The notes under the pieces: generated by a model
Told to the model about the DNA's origin: nothing
What the model saw: only the letters and a program-made list of their open reading frames with translations
Databases searched by the model: none
Source: Pontibacter amylolyticus
GTDB lineage: Bacteria > Bacteroidota > Bacteroidia > Cytophagales > Hymenobacteraceae
Assembly: GCF_014638845.1 (NCBI RefSeq)
Contig: NZ_BMFP01000003.1
Span: forward strand, 248,001-312,000
Length of the DNA stretch: 64,000 nucleotides
Direction of reading: 5' to 3'
Program-made: the position numbers and the translations under genes
In this document: positions 53,134-62,470 of the stretch, piece after piece
Position numbering within the stretch: the stretch's first letter is position 1
How the letters are laid out: each line of letters begins with the position of its first letter

Positions 53134-54657
53134 CTACCGCACAACGCTTTCCAATTTGGCCACTTTCAGCTTATCCCGGAACACGTTCCCGAATCGATCC
53201 GTTGCTTGTACGACAATGGTTGTGGCGTTCGCCGATGGTTTGGCGAAGAACAGGTGGTCGGTCGGCTGCGGTTCTACCCACTTGTGCTTGGCGGGCTTGG
53301 CCGCTCCTTCGTGCAGCTCTACCGAGAGCGGGTCCAGGCCGGTTTCGCGGGTCATCTCACCCATTTGCCTGCCATCTTCCAGCCACTCCACTATCCAGCT
53401 TGGGTCCCAGTTCCAGACGTTCACGGCCACGTAGTCGGGCCTGGTGGCCACAGCGCCTACCGGGTAGATGCGCAATTGGTGCTCACGCGCCAAACCCGTG
53501 GACTTGTAATACCACTGCAGTTCGCTGCCATTCACTTCGTACACGCCATAGCCACTCGGTGTGCCGTCATAGCAGATCGGGCCGGTCCACCAGGCGCCAC
53601 ATACCGTACCGTGCACATGCTCGATGATGTTGTCGCCTTCAAAGATCTTTTCGTTGAAGTGGGTATGACCTGACATGATATGCGCCTTAAAGGGCTGCAG
53701 CAAACGGTAAAGCTCCTTTCGGTTCGACACCACACCACCGATGGACGGCTCTTTTTCTTGGTTGCGCTCATGCTGGCGGGTGTAGGCCGGTATATGCAGA
53801 CTCACCACTACTGTAGTTCCTGGTTTGACAGTAGCCAAATCCTGTTCCAGCCAGGCCAGCTGCCGCTCGGTCAGGTAGCCAATGTATTTTTTGGCCGTGC
53901 CGATGAAGAAAACATCATCCAGTACCACATAGTGTATTTCTCCCCGGTTGAAGGAATAGTAGGTCGGGCCGAACAATTCTTTGAACTTCTCAGTCGAGCC
54001 TTCGTCGGTGCGGGCGTCCAGGTTCATGTCGTGGTTGCCGATCACCTGGAAAAATGGGATACCTGATATCGCCAGCGCCTCCTGGTAATCGTCAAACAGC
54101 TCGAACTTGTCCCACACCAGGTCGCCACAACCGATACCGTGGAAAAGCGTGTTTTGCGGATAGCCGCTCACCAATTGCTTCAGGTCCTGCGCCGACTCTC
54201 TTTTCAATTGCTCGGCATCATCTTTTGAAATGATCTGCGGGTCGGCCCAAACCACGAAGTTGTGCTTCGTGTCGTCCTGCGCCAGCTTCTTCAGCTCAAA
54301 GTCCGCTTTGAAACGGCCACGCTGCGGCACTATCCTTTTATAAAATCGGGTAATGCTCTTTTCGTTAGTGAACTCGTAGCCGCTCGGTATGGAGATATAA
54401 ACCAGATCAGCAGTGGCATTACTGAGCAGTTCGTAGCGGCCGGCCGAGTCGGTTGTCACCACGTTGATGCCGTCGGTCACGGCCACGCCGGCGATGCCTT
54501 TGCCATTGGCGTATACCTTACCGCTCAGCGTGACGGTGCTCAGATCTTTGCCTTTGGCAGGTATAGCTGGTTTGGCCTGTAATACATTAGGTGCGAAAGT
54601 CAGGCCTATACCTGCCAGGCCCAGCGATTTGAGGAAGCTTCTTCTTTTCTGTGACAT
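53134..54657 (-). CDS. Secreted calcineurin-like phosphoesterase (MetallophosN-Metallophos-MetallophosC)
   Basis: A 507-residue protein exported by the Tat route (KRRSFLKSLGL at 4-14). Domains: an N-terminal beta-sandwich (about 38-125, SGKVYANGKGIAGVAVTDG), the calcineurin-like phosphoesterase (about 130-375) with WADPQI, GDLVWD, IGNHDMN, SLHIP and MSGHTHFN as metal ligands, and a C-terminal domain with NVWNWDPSW (about 400-507). It follows susD by 92 bases on the same strand, so it is the likely enzyme of that uptake locus. Confidence 0.9.
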   Translation of the reverse strand: MSQKRRSFLKSLGLAGIGLTFAPNVLQAKPAIPAKGKDLSTVTLSGKVYANGKGIAGVAVTDGINVVTTDSAGRYELLSNATADLVYISIPSGYEFTNEKSITRFYKRIVPQRGRFKADFELKKLAQDDTKHNFVVWADPQIISKDDAEQLKRESAQDLKQLVSGYPQNTLFHGIGCGDLVWDKFELFDDYQEALAISGIPFFQVIGNHDMNLDARTDEGSTEKFKELFGPTYYSFNRGEIHYVVLDDVFFIGTAKKYIGYLTERQLAWLEQDLATVKPGTTVVVSLHIPAYTRQHERNQEKEPSIGGVVSNRKELYRLLQPFKAHIMSGHTHFNEKIFEGDNIIEHVHGTVCGAWWTGPICYDGTPSGYGVYEVNGSELQWYYKSTGLAREHQLRIYPVGAVATRPDYVAVNVWNWDPSWIVEWLEDGRQMGEMTRETGLDPLSVELHEGAAKPAKHKWVEPQPTDHLFFAKPSANATTIVVQATDRFGNVFRDKLKVAKLESVVR

Positions 54658-54693
54658 AGGAAATCAATATAGTAGATTGACGATGTAATTGCT

Positions 54694-54729
54694 AAAGGAG
54701 CCAGCGCCTTTGTTGGCTCTGGCTCCTTT
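54694..54729. terminator. Hairpin between susD and the phosphoesterase gene
   Basis: AAAGGAGCCAG (54694-54704) and CTGGCTCCTTT (54719-54729) form an 11-bp stem. Only a short T-tract follows, so it may attenuate or protect message ends rather than fully terminate. Confidence 0.6.
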
Positions 54730-54748
54730 GATTACTGCAGGCAGGACT

Positions 54749-56194
54749 TTACTTTTCCCACCATACCTTGGTGTTGATGTCATCGCCGCCCATGGACTCG
54801 ACTGCTTTGCGGTAGTTTTCGAGGTTGTTCGTTTGCAGGGTGGTCGGGTAACGGAAGCGCACCGGCATCACCTGGTTGTTAAGCATATCGGCTCCCTTCG
54901 GCAGCTCCGGCATACCGGTGCGGCGGTACTCAAACCACTGCTGGTTGTCGTTGAAGAACAGGGCGTAGTACTTCTGCAGCATGATGCGCTCCAGCGTACC
55001 GTCGTAAGCCGCGGCCTCATTCTCAAAATAATTGGCCGGCACAGTGGCGCCCCACTGCGTGATGGCTGCTTTCACCCCGTTTTCATAATGCGTCCTGGCA
55101 TCGCCTCCGTAAATGCCGCGCTGCGCCAGCTCGGCCTTGATCAGTTCTACCTCCGCATAGGTCATGATCACGGTGGTCATCGGCGCTGTTACCAGGGCAA
55201 TGTTCAGGTTGGAAGGCAGGAAGTCGAACTGAGAGTCGCTGCCGCCGTAGCCGCTCGGTATACCTTTGTAGCCGATGGTGGCGGTACCGTCTTTGGAGCG
55301 TGCCTGTGTGGCAAAGCGTGGCAGGCGCGGATCGTTGAAGGCCACCAGGTTATCGATGAAGAACTTGGAAGCGGCCCGGAACGTGGTGAAGTCGATGGCA
55401 CGGCCCCAGGGCGATAGGTTTGGCGTCACGCCTGTCACTTTCAGAATGGCGGCTTCCTCGTTCCTGGTAAACACCGGGTACTTGGCCGGGTCGTTGAGCA
55501 TCTCGTTCATCTTGGCGAAGGAGTTCATCTCACCCCGCTTCGACACACGCAGCAAAAGGCGGAGGCGCAGCGAGTTGGTGAAGCGACGCCAGTTGCCGAT
55601 GTTATTGTTGTACAACAGGTCGGTGCCGTACACCATCGGCTTGCTCGTGTCATACAGGTTGTTGGCTGCTTCCAGGTCGGCCAGAATTTTGGTGTATACC
55701 TGCTGCTGTGTGTTGAACCCCGGGTAGAAGATCCCCTCGTCACCGCGGGCAGCCTCCTCCATCGGCACATCGCCAAAGCTGTCGGTCAGCAGCGAGTATA
55801 CCCAGGCATTCAGGGTCAGGGCCACGGCCTGGTAGTTCGGGTCGTTGGCCGCCACGGCCGCCGCCTGCATCTCCTTCAAGTTCGTGATCCAGCGGTAGTA
55901 GGTGCTCCAGGTGGAGTTGCCGGTGCTTTCGGTGATGTTGTAGCGGTGAATGCCGCCCGAAGCGCTCGGGAACGGAAGCGACACCTGCATCAGGTCGAAG
56001 CTAAAACCGTTGCTGCGGGAGGCATTAAAGCTCGCCATTTCGTACACGATCGGGTTCAGGAGCGTTCCGGGGTTGATGCGCTCTACGCGGTTCGGGTCGA
56101 TGTTGATCTCTTCGAAGTCGTCGGTGCAGGACGATACGCTGATGCAGCTCAGGGCCAGGGCCAGTGCTAAAAACTTTTTCTTTATCGTTGTCAT
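54749..56194 (-). CDS. SusD/RagB family nutrient-binding lipoprotein
   Basis: A 481-residue outer membrane lipoprotein (lipobox VSSC, Cys23) of the SusD-like type 2 family: INIDPNRVERINPGTLL near the N-terminus, VYSLLTDSFGDVPMEEA, FTNSLRLRLLLRVSK and, near the end, LFFNDNQQWFEYRRTGMP. It caps the SusC barrel and binds the substrate. It starts 33 bases after the susC stop codon in the same operon. The substrate is not a glycan judging from the neighbours, which include no glycoside hydrolase. Confidence 0.95.
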   Translation of the reverse strand: MTTIKKKFLALALALSCISVSSCTDDFEEINIDPNRVERINPGTLLNPIVYEMASFNASRSNGFSFDLMQVSLPFPSASGGIHRYNITESTGNSTWSTYYRWITNLKEMQAAAVAANDPNYQAVALTLNAWVYSLLTDSFGDVPMEEAARGDEGIFYPGFNTQQQVYTKILADLEAANNLYDTSKPMVYGTDLLYNNNIGNWRRFTNSLRLRLLLRVSKRGEMNSFAKMNEMLNDPAKYPVFTRNEEAAILKVTGVTPNLSPWGRAIDFTTFRAASKFFIDNLVAFNDPRLPRFATQARSKDGTATIGYKGIPSGYGGSDSQFDFLPSNLNIALVTAPMTTVIMTYAEVELIKAELAQRGIYGGDARTHYENGVKAAITQWGATVPANYFENEAAAYDGTLERIMLQKYYALFFNDNQQWFEYRRTGMPELPKGADMLNNQVMPVRFRYPTTLQTNNLENYRKAVESMGGDDINTKVWWEK

Positions 56195-56227
56195 TTTGTG
56201 ATGCTCTTCTGGTAATGATGGGTAAGA

Positions 56228-59200
56228 CTACAGCTTCAGGGTCAGGTTCATGCCCCAGGTGCGCGGCGTTGGCAGCTGGCCCATCTCCACACCCGGCAGA
56301 ATGGTAGAGCCGTTCAGGGCGGCTGTCTCCGGATCGAAGATCGGGAACTTGGTGATCATGGCCAGGTCGCGTCCGTAAAGGGCTAGGCTGGCACCCTGCA
56401 GCACCTTGGTGCGGCTCAGGAACTGCTTGGGCAGGGTATACTCCAGGCGCACCTCGCGCAGCTTCAGGTATGAGGCGTCGAAGGAGTTGGACTCCACGTT
56501 GGCACGACGGTAGTAATCGGCATAGTAATCCGGCAAGCTCACCTGTTTGGTGTTTGGCGAGAAGGTACCGTCGCCATTCTGCACCACGCCATCGCCCACG
56601 ATAAAGCCATCCTCGCGGCCACGGAGCGTGTGCTCCAATTTGCCCTGCTCGCTCATTTTGTGGTGCGTCTGCGAGTAGATCAGTCCACCGTACTGTCCGT
56701 CGAGCAATACATTGAAGCGGAAGTTCTTGTAGGTCACCTCGTTCAGGAAGCCGCCTTTCCAGTCGGCGTAGGCATTGCCAAAGTACTGGATCTCGGTTGG
56801 TCGCGCCGGCAGGCCGTTGCTGTTGTAGATGATCTGGCCATCCGGGGCACGCAGGAAACCGAAACCGTAGATATCGCCTGAGGTACCGCCAACTTTGGCA
56901 ATGATGGAGGCATTACCGCCCACACCAATCACCTGTTGGTCCGTCAGCCCCTCGGCCAGTTCCAGCACCTTGTTGCGGTTTCTGGACCAGGTCACGGTGC
57001 TCTTCCACTTCAGGTCGCCCAGGTCAACGGGTGTCGCGTTCAGGGCCAATTCTATACCCTGGTTGCGCACTACGCCACCGTTCAGCACGGCGCGGCTATA
57101 CCCGGTGGTAGGGTCCAGCGGCACATCCAGTATTTGGTTGCGGGTCAGGTTGCGGTACACGGCCACGTCCATCCCAAAGCGACCTCCGAAGAGCATGAAT
57201 TCTGTACCTGCTTCGTAGCTGGTCGTGATCTCCGGCTTGAAGTTGTCGTTGTGCAGCGTGGTCGGCACAGTGGCAGAGCCCGGGAATTCGCTTCGGCCGT
57301 AGTATTTACTTGTTTTGTAAGGATCGGTATCGTTGCCCACCTGCGCTGCCGATAATCTCAACTTGGCAAAAGAAACCTGACGCGGCAACATGAACAGATC
57401 GCTCAGGATAAAGCTGGTGTTGATCGATGGGTAGAAGAAGGAGTTGTTTTGCACCGGCAGCGTGCTCGACCAGTCGTTACGGCCGGTCACGTCCACAAAA
57501 ATCTTATCGTCATACGAGAAGGAGCTGAAGGCATACACGCTGTGCACGCGCTTGTGGCTGTTGAAGGTCTCCAGCATCGGGTTGTTCACGCCGTTAGTCA
57601 GCTTGTACACACCCGGAATGTTGAGCGCGTCCACGTAGCCGTTCACATGGTTGTACTTCCTGTTCATGATGTTGCCACCCACCGAGGCGCGGAAATCAAT
57701 CCGGTCAGTCAGCTTGTCTCTGAATGTGAAGAGACCGTCAGTGTTCATCTCATAGTTAAAGATGTTCTGCTCTTTGTAGTAGCCGCGCTGGAAGTTGGCC
57801 GTGCTGTAGGGACGGCGCTGCTGGCGGTCTTCGCTGCGCATGTCCACACCGGAGCGCAGCATGAACTCGAACTTCGGCGACAGCTCATAAGTAGCCGCAA
57901 TATTGCCCACCGTGCCATAGTTGCTCATGGCGTTCGTCATTTCATAGGCGATCAGGTAAGGGTTATCAATAAAGGTACTGAAGGGGTGTATCTGAGCGAT
58001 CTGATCCTGCCCATTCTTCCAGCGAGGCTCGTACCAGGCCAGGTCCACGTTCGGGTTCTGGAAGATCATGAAGTAAGCGATGGACTGGTTATTATACCCG
58101 GTGGCCGGTAGGTTGTCACTACTCTTCTGGGTATAGTTCACCTTCGAAGTCAGTCTCAGGCGCTCGGCAATCTTGTAATTCAGGCTCACAGCCGCTGTCA
58201 CACGCTCAAAGCCTGTGTTCGGCATGATCCACTCATTTTTGGAATGGGTGATCGAGGCGCGTGCGGAACCTTTGTCGTTGCCGCCTTCCAGCGATACACT
58301 GTTGGTCAGGGTAGAGCCGGTTTGCCAGAAGCCTTTGATGTTGTCTTTGTAAGGACGCCACAGCTGTCGCTCTGCCGACTGTCCCTCCAGGGTAGGGTCA
58401 TACTGATAATAATACTGCCCGTCGAATTTGGGACCGAAGGCACTGCTGGTACCTCCAGTGTGGGCACCGTCTCCAGAGGCCCCATAGGAATAATAAAGCT
58501 GCCCGTCTTTGTTGAAGGAACGGCCAGTACCCTGTCCGTACTCATACTGGTAATCCGGCCACTTGAGCACATCGTTAAAGCTCAGGTTGGAGTTTACCGT
58601 CACTCCCAGCCCTTTCATGCCGCGGGCGCCGGATTTGGTGGTGATGATCAGGGCTCCGTTGGCGGCGCGCGAACCGTAAAGCGCTGCCGCACCCGGGCCT
58701 TTCAGCACGGTGATGCTCTCGATGTCGTCCGGGTTGATGTCGGCGATGCCGTTACCGAAGTCGATCGGCACGTCGTTGCCGGAACCGGCACCATAGGCAT
58801 TGCCCACGCCGGAGCTCGTCATGCCGCTGTTCATCGGCACACCGTCCAGCACGATCAGGGCATTGTTTTTATTCGGGTCCAGGGAGTTGTCGCCCCGCAG
58901 CGTGATGCGCATCGAGTTGACAGGGCCTGAGCCCGGCGACACCATGTTCAGACCGGCCACTTTGCCAGACAAGGCGCTGGCGAAGTTGTTGGAACGGGCG
59001 TTGGTGATCTCTTCCGCGTTCACCGTAGACACGGCATAGCCCAGTGCCTTCTGCTCACGCTCTATACCTAAGGCGGTAACCACTACCTCGTTTAGTTGGT
59101 TTTGATTGGGCTGCAGCTGAAAGTTGAGGGTGCTGCGGTTGCCTACAGAAAGCTCCTGTGCCAGGTACCCGATGAAGGAAACCACCAGCACATCGTCACT

Positions 59201-59419
59201 GCTGCGGACAGCCAGGTTATAATTGCCGTTACCATCGGTGATGATGCCGTTGGTGGTACCTTTTACGGCCACACTGGCACCCGGCAGACCGGTGCCCTGT
59301 TCGTCGGTTACCCTGCCCTGTACAGACAGCGACTGCGCCACGGCTACCTGACAGCAAAGCAGCAGAAGCAGCAATGCGCACAGTTGCCGTTTTAAACGTG
59401 TAGAAATTCTTAATAGCAT
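56228..59419 (-). CDS. SusC/RagA family TonB-linked outer membrane transporter
   Basis: A 1063-residue protein. Signal peptide (LLLLLLCCQVAVAQS), carboxypeptidase-regulatory-like domain (VQGRVTDEQGTGLPGASVAVKGT), TonB-dependent plug with NEVVVTALGIEREQKALGYAVS and the SusC hallmarks LRGDNSL, VLDGVP, ITVLKGPGAAALYGSRAANGALIITTK, then a 22-strand-type barrel. ATG at 59419 was chosen because an upstream in-frame ATG (59449) would fall within the -7 box of the promoter. First gene of the operon with susD and the phosphoesterase. Confidence 0.96.
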   Translation of the reverse strand: MLLRISTRLKRQLCALLLLLLCCQVAVAQSLSVQGRVTDEQGTGLPGASVAVKGTTNGIITDGNGNYNLAVRSSDDVLVVSFIGYLAQELSVGNRSTLNFQLQPNQNQLNEVVVTALGIEREQKALGYAVSTVNAEEITNARSNNFASALSGKVAGLNMVSPGSGPVNSMRITLRGDNSLDPNKNNALIVLDGVPMNSGMTSSGVGNAYGAGSGNDVPIDFGNGIADINPDDIESITVLKGPGAAALYGSRAANGALIITTKSGARGMKGLGVTVNSNLSFNDVLKWPDYQYEYGQGTGRSFNKDGQLYYSYGASGDGAHTGGTSSAFGPKFDGQYYYQYDPTLEGQSAERQLWRPYKDNIKGFWQTGSTLTNSVSLEGGNDKGSARASITHSKNEWIMPNTGFERVTAAVSLNYKIAERLRLTSKVNYTQKSSDNLPATGYNNQSIAYFMIFQNPNVDLAWYEPRWKNGQDQIAQIHPFSTFIDNPYLIAYEMTNAMSNYGTVGNIAATYELSPKFEFMLRSGVDMRSEDRQQRRPYSTANFQRGYYKEQNIFNYEMNTDGLFTFRDKLTDRIDFRASVGGNIMNRKYNHVNGYVDALNIPGVYKLTNGVNNPMLETFNSHKRVHSVYAFSSFSYDDKIFVDVTGRNDWSSTLPVQNNSFFYPSINTSFILSDLFMLPRQVSFAKLRLSAAQVGNDTDPYKTSKYYGRSEFPGSATVPTTLHNDNFKPEITTSYEAGTEFMLFGGRFGMDVAVYRNLTRNQILDVPLDPTTGYSRAVLNGGVVRNQGIELALNATPVDLGDLKWKSTVTWSRNRNKVLELAEGLTDQQVIGVGGNASIIAKVGGTSGDIYGFGFLRAPDGQIIYNSNGLPARPTEIQYFGNAYADWKGGFLNEVTYKNFRFNVLLDGQYGGLIYSQTHHKMSEQGKLEHTLRGREDGFIVGDGVVQNGDGTFSPNTKQVSLPDYYADYYRRANVESNSFDASYLKLREVRLEYTLPKQFLSRTKVLQGASLALYGRDLAMITKFPIFDPETAALNGSTILPGVEMGQLPTPRTWGMNLTLKL

Positions 59420-59446
59420 AGCGAAAGATGTTGGTTTATCTGGTCG

Positions 59447-59454
59447 CAAAGCTA
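59447..59454 (-). promoter_or_regulatory. susC promoter -7 box
   Basis: Minus strand TAGCTTTG followed by C fits TAnnTTTG(Y) and lies 28 bases before the chosen ATG. A matching -33 box is not obvious. Confidence 0.6.
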
Positions 59455-59578
59455 TCCCGGGCAGGTTATCTGAATATTAAGGAAAGGATATGTAAAGGTT
59501 AAGGAATTGAAGATGGAAAGTATAAAACTTGACTTTACGATAATGTGTAATTTCCGACACTTACCGGGGCTATAACCG

Positions 59579-60247
59579 TTACCGACTCAAATGCTCCCTT
59601 TCAGCCAGCTTGAATATGTCGCCCAGGGTATAGGTGTGCACGCCGGGCTGGGCGGCTATACCTGCATTGATCATGGCCCGGGCCACTACCTTGTCTTCGT
59701 AGGGCCTGTACTTGCCGGCTATACCTACTCTGTCTAAAAAGTGCATTACTATGTAGGCCAGTTCTTCGCCGAAGCGCTCCTCTTTGCGGTCGCCGTGGAG
59801 CAGGCCCGGCTGGATGATGTTGATGCTCTGGAAACCGAGCTTTTTCACAGCCTCCTCCAGCGTGCCTTTCATGCGGGAGTAGAAGATCATGGAGTCCTTG
59901 TTGGCGCCTGACGAGGAAACCAGCACATAGGCCGGAACACCATTCTGAGCAGCGATTTCGGCAAATTTGTACTGGTAAAAGTAGTCGACCTTGTACTGCT
60001 GGCTTTGTCCGCCTGCCTGCTTCAGGGTGGTGCCCAGCGAGGAGAAAAACACATCGCCCTTTACCAGTTGCTGCCATGCCTCGGGTTTGTCAAAGTCGAT
60101 CAGGTGCTCTTCCAGTTTGGGGTTGGCTATACCTAAGGGGCGGCGGCCGAACACGATCACCTTGCTGAAGCGGTCATCGGCCAGTAGCTGCTGTACGAGT
60201 TGGGTTCCCACCAGGCCGGTGGCGCCAATAACGAGTGCTGTTTTCAT
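59579..60247 (-). CDS. NAD(P)H-binding Rossmann oxidoreductase, HTATIP2/YbjT-like
   Basis: A 222-residue protein beginning with the nucleotide-binding GATGLVGTQLVQQL; KVIVFGRRPL, DVFFSSLGTT and YVLVSSSGAN follow, with YSRMKG providing the YxxxK Tyr-Lys pair (about 128-132). This matches the oxidoreductase/epimerase-like group of HTATIP2 relatives. Substrate unknown. A short distance downstream of an SDR gene on the same strand (47 bases between), so probably co-transcribed. Confidence 0.88.
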   Translation of the reverse strand: MKTALVIGATGLVGTQLVQQLLADDRFSKVIVFGRRPLGIANPKLEEHLIDFDKPEAWQQLVKGDVFFSSLGTTLKQAGGQSQQYKVDYFYQYKFAEIAAQNGVPAYVLVSSSGANKDSMIFYSRMKGTLEEAVKKLGFQSINIIQPGLLHGDRKEERFGEELAYIVMHFLDRVGIAGKYRPYEDKVVARAMINAGIAAQPGVHTYTLGDIFKLAEREHLSR

Positions 60248-60294
60248 AGTATGTTTTTTGTCTGTTTCTTCTATTGCTATACCTGCATGACGGG

Positions 60295-61125
60295 CTATTG
60301 TTTTCCGGCACCTGTCAGCTGCACCGATGCCTCCCATAATTGGGCGGCCAGATCCGGGCTCACCTGCGGATTTCGACGGCCGGGCCTGCGCTGGTAATAA
60401 TACTCCCCGTCCTGCCAGTCCTTGCCCGGTTGCGTGCTGATCAGCCAGAGCATGGTATCGGCCCCTTTTTCAGGAGAGATCATCAGGTAACGCCCCAACA
60501 AACCCTCATACGCCCACCTGATCAGGCCGCCTCCTTCCCGCGCAAAACCTGTCCCGACCACGCCCGGATGAAAAGAGGCTGCCCATACCCCTTTAAAGCG
60601 CCGGCTGATCTCCATGGCGTGCAGGATATTCATGAGCTTGGACGCCCCGTAGGCTGCCATGCTTTTGTAGTTCTTTGCGTTTTCGAGGTCATCGAGCTTA
60701 ATCCGCCCCACCAGATTGGCCGCGCTGGAGGTGTTGATCACGATCGCCTTGGAAGCCTCCAGTCGCTCCTGCAGCAGCAGCGTGAGCAGAAAGCCTGACA
60801 AATGATTGACCTGCAGGGTGGTTTCATGGCCGTCTTCGGTCATGCGGCGGTTTGCCATAATGCCGCCCACGTTGTTGACCAGCACATCGATGCGGGGGTA
60901 TTTCGCCAGCAGGTCGCGGGCAAAGGAACGCACCTCCGCAAAGCGGGGATAGTCCACCAGGTAATAGTCGCAGCCGATCTCCTCGGCCAGTTTCCGGGTT
61001 TCGTCGGAGCGGCCCGTGATCACGACCTGAGCACCCTGAAGGCGCAAGCTTCGGGCCGCCGCTGCGCCGATACCGGAACTGCCGCCTGTGATGATGATGG
61101 TTTTGCCGCTAAGGTTTGTTTGCAT
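60295..61125 (-). CDS. Short-chain dehydrogenase/reductase
   Basis: A 276-residue classical-type SDR: TGGSSGIG (14-21), VLVNNVGG (NNxG), INTSSAAN (active-site Ser) and YGASKLMNI (catalytic Tyr and Lys). The N-terminus and the long loop after the fourth strand resemble the retinol dehydrogenase/WW-domain oxidoreductase-like subgroup. Cytosolic NAD(P)-dependent alcohol or ketone conversion; substrate unknown. Confidence 0.92.
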   Translation of the reverse strand: MQTNLSGKTIIITGGSSGIGAAAARSLRLQGAQVVITGRSDETRKLAEEIGCDYYLVDYPRFAEVRSFARDLLAKYPRIDVLVNNVGGIMANRRMTEDGHETTLQVNHLSGFLLTLLLQERLEASKAIVINTSSAANLVGRIKLDDLENAKNYKSMAAYGASKLMNILHAMEISRRFKGVWAASFHPGVVGTGFAREGGGLIRWAYEGLLGRYLMISPEKGADTMLWLISTQPGKDWQDGEYYYQRRPGRRNPQVSPDLAAQLWEASVQLTGAGKQ

Positions 61126-61696
61126 GCTTCTCTATATGTATAATCAGGAATGCTGCGGTATGAACAGACATTCCTGACCTGTTATTTCCCCGACAGGTAT
61201 GGAAATTCGGATGCAGACTTATACGGTTGATTTAATATTTGCGCTGATTGCTGGTAGTGTGCCTTTGGCAGAAGGTTGGCATGATAAAATTGTTTCCCCG
61301 AGGGGCTGCCTGGATCAGGCAATTGCCATTAACCAGTAACGGGCTCACCGCTCTTCGGGACAAGGATGTCCCCCGCAGAAATACTTCCAGGCATGGATGT
61401 CCGAAAGAGCGGTAAAGAGCCTGAGGAGGGTTCTTCGGGAGAGCATTGCGTCCGGGCCGGAAATAGTATTCTGCCAGTCCGGAAGAGCTGTCAGCAGGCA
61501 ACTTGGATTCCGCGCATACCCGGATACCGGCAGCATTTATAAAACGACATCTTAATTAGACTTTTTTTAGCCAAAAATTTAATATTAATAACTAAGTGTA
61601 TAGGCAAGTCGTAATCTTTCTATTGCGTCTTAGTTTTTTCAAAGCTGGCGCGATGTTGATCTAAATCTTTTTTAAACAAAATAAAACGACTGAAAA
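61126..61696. other. 570-base spacer with inverted repeats, no convincing gene
   Basis: The middle (about 61340-61460) is GC-rich and self-complementary: CCGCTCTTCGGGACA (61348-61362) faces TGTCCGAAAGAGCGG (61398-61412) with 13 of 15 bases pairing, and the inner GGGACA/TGTCCC (from 61357) makes a small nested hairpin. Two overlapping minus-strand frames of 63 and 89 residues have no recognisable domain and look non-coding. The last 150 bases are AT-rich and must hold the promoter of the following OmpA gene. This may be a structured RNA or a decayed element. Confidence 0.55.
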
Positions 61697-62368
61697 ATGG
61701 CTGATTTAAACGTTGAACCAAAACAAAACAGACCCTGGTGGATATGGCTGCTGCTGGGTCTCCTGGCACTGCTGGCTATCATATTCTTGCTTCGTGGATG
61801 TGACGATGACAACGATGTGGACCGTGACATGGACAGAGATACTACGACCGCCACAACCGCTGGAGCTACCACGGGCGGTACGACCGGCGCCATGGACACA
61901 GACCGACGCACGGCGACTGACGATGACTGGAATGACATCGACCGCAATGCGCCTGTCGCCACTTACCAGGAGATCACGGACAGGGATGTGACTGTGCGCG
62001 GCAATAATGACTATGCCATCTACAGCCTCGACGAGACGATCCTGTTCGATACGGATTCGAAGGAGATCCGCTCCGGGGCTGCACCTAAGCTAAAGCAGGT
62101 GGCGCAGTCGCTGAAACAACGCTACGACGACGGGCAGATTCGCATTTACGGCTACACCGATTCCAGGGCCAGCAAAAGTTACAATAAGGAACTGGCCGAA
62201 GAACGCGCAGAGGCCGTGCGTAACTGGCTGACAAAAAACGGCGATATCAGTGCTGCCCGCATTACGGTGCATGCGGTAGGTGAAGCCGACCCGGCTGCCA
62301 CCAACCAGACTGCCGAGGGGCGAAAGCAGAACAGACGCGTGGAGATCGTGGCACGACGCACAAACTAG
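61697..62368 (+). CDS. Small OmpA-family protein with N-terminal membrane anchor
   Basis: A 223-residue protein: one membrane helix at about 14-33 (WWIWLLLGLLALLAIIFLL), a very acidic Asp/Thr/Gly-rich linker (35-85), and a C-terminal OmpA domain (about 110-222) with FDTDSKEIRSGAAPKL, IYGYTDSRASKSYNKEL and GRKQNRRVEIVARR, the peptidoglycan-binding fold. The anchor suggests inner membrane attachment with the OmpA domain reaching the peptidoglycan. Followed 102 bases on by a DUF2382 gene on the same strand. Confidence 0.93.
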   Translation: MADLNVEPKQNRPWWIWLLLGLLALLAIIFLLRGCDDDNDVDRDMDRDTTTATTAGATTGGTTGAMDTDRRTATDDDWNDIDRNAPVATYQEITDRDVTVRGNNDYAIYSLDETILFDTDSKEIRSGAAPKLKQVAQSLKQRYDDGQIRIYGYTDSRASKSYNKELAEERAEAVRNWLTKNGDISAARITVHAVGEADPAATNQTAEGRKQNRRVEIVARRTN

Positions 62369-62470
62369 ACTTCGGCTACACCACACAAAAGCGGCTTATA
62401 CGTGTGTCATTAACATGCGTATACCTAAGTAGCACAAAGCCAACTTATTAATTATTAACTTATTACGACG

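Noticed and set aside
53053..53673. Plus-strand frame of 206 residues
   Set aside because: Antisense of the metallophosphoesterase; no recognisable domain.
57449..58111. Plus-strand frame of 220 residues
   Set aside because: Antisense of susC; Val/His-rich shadow.
61232..61536. Two minus-strand frames (89 and 63 residues) in the spacer
   Set aside because: No domain, no ribosome site, overlapping each other; fits a structured non-coding block better.
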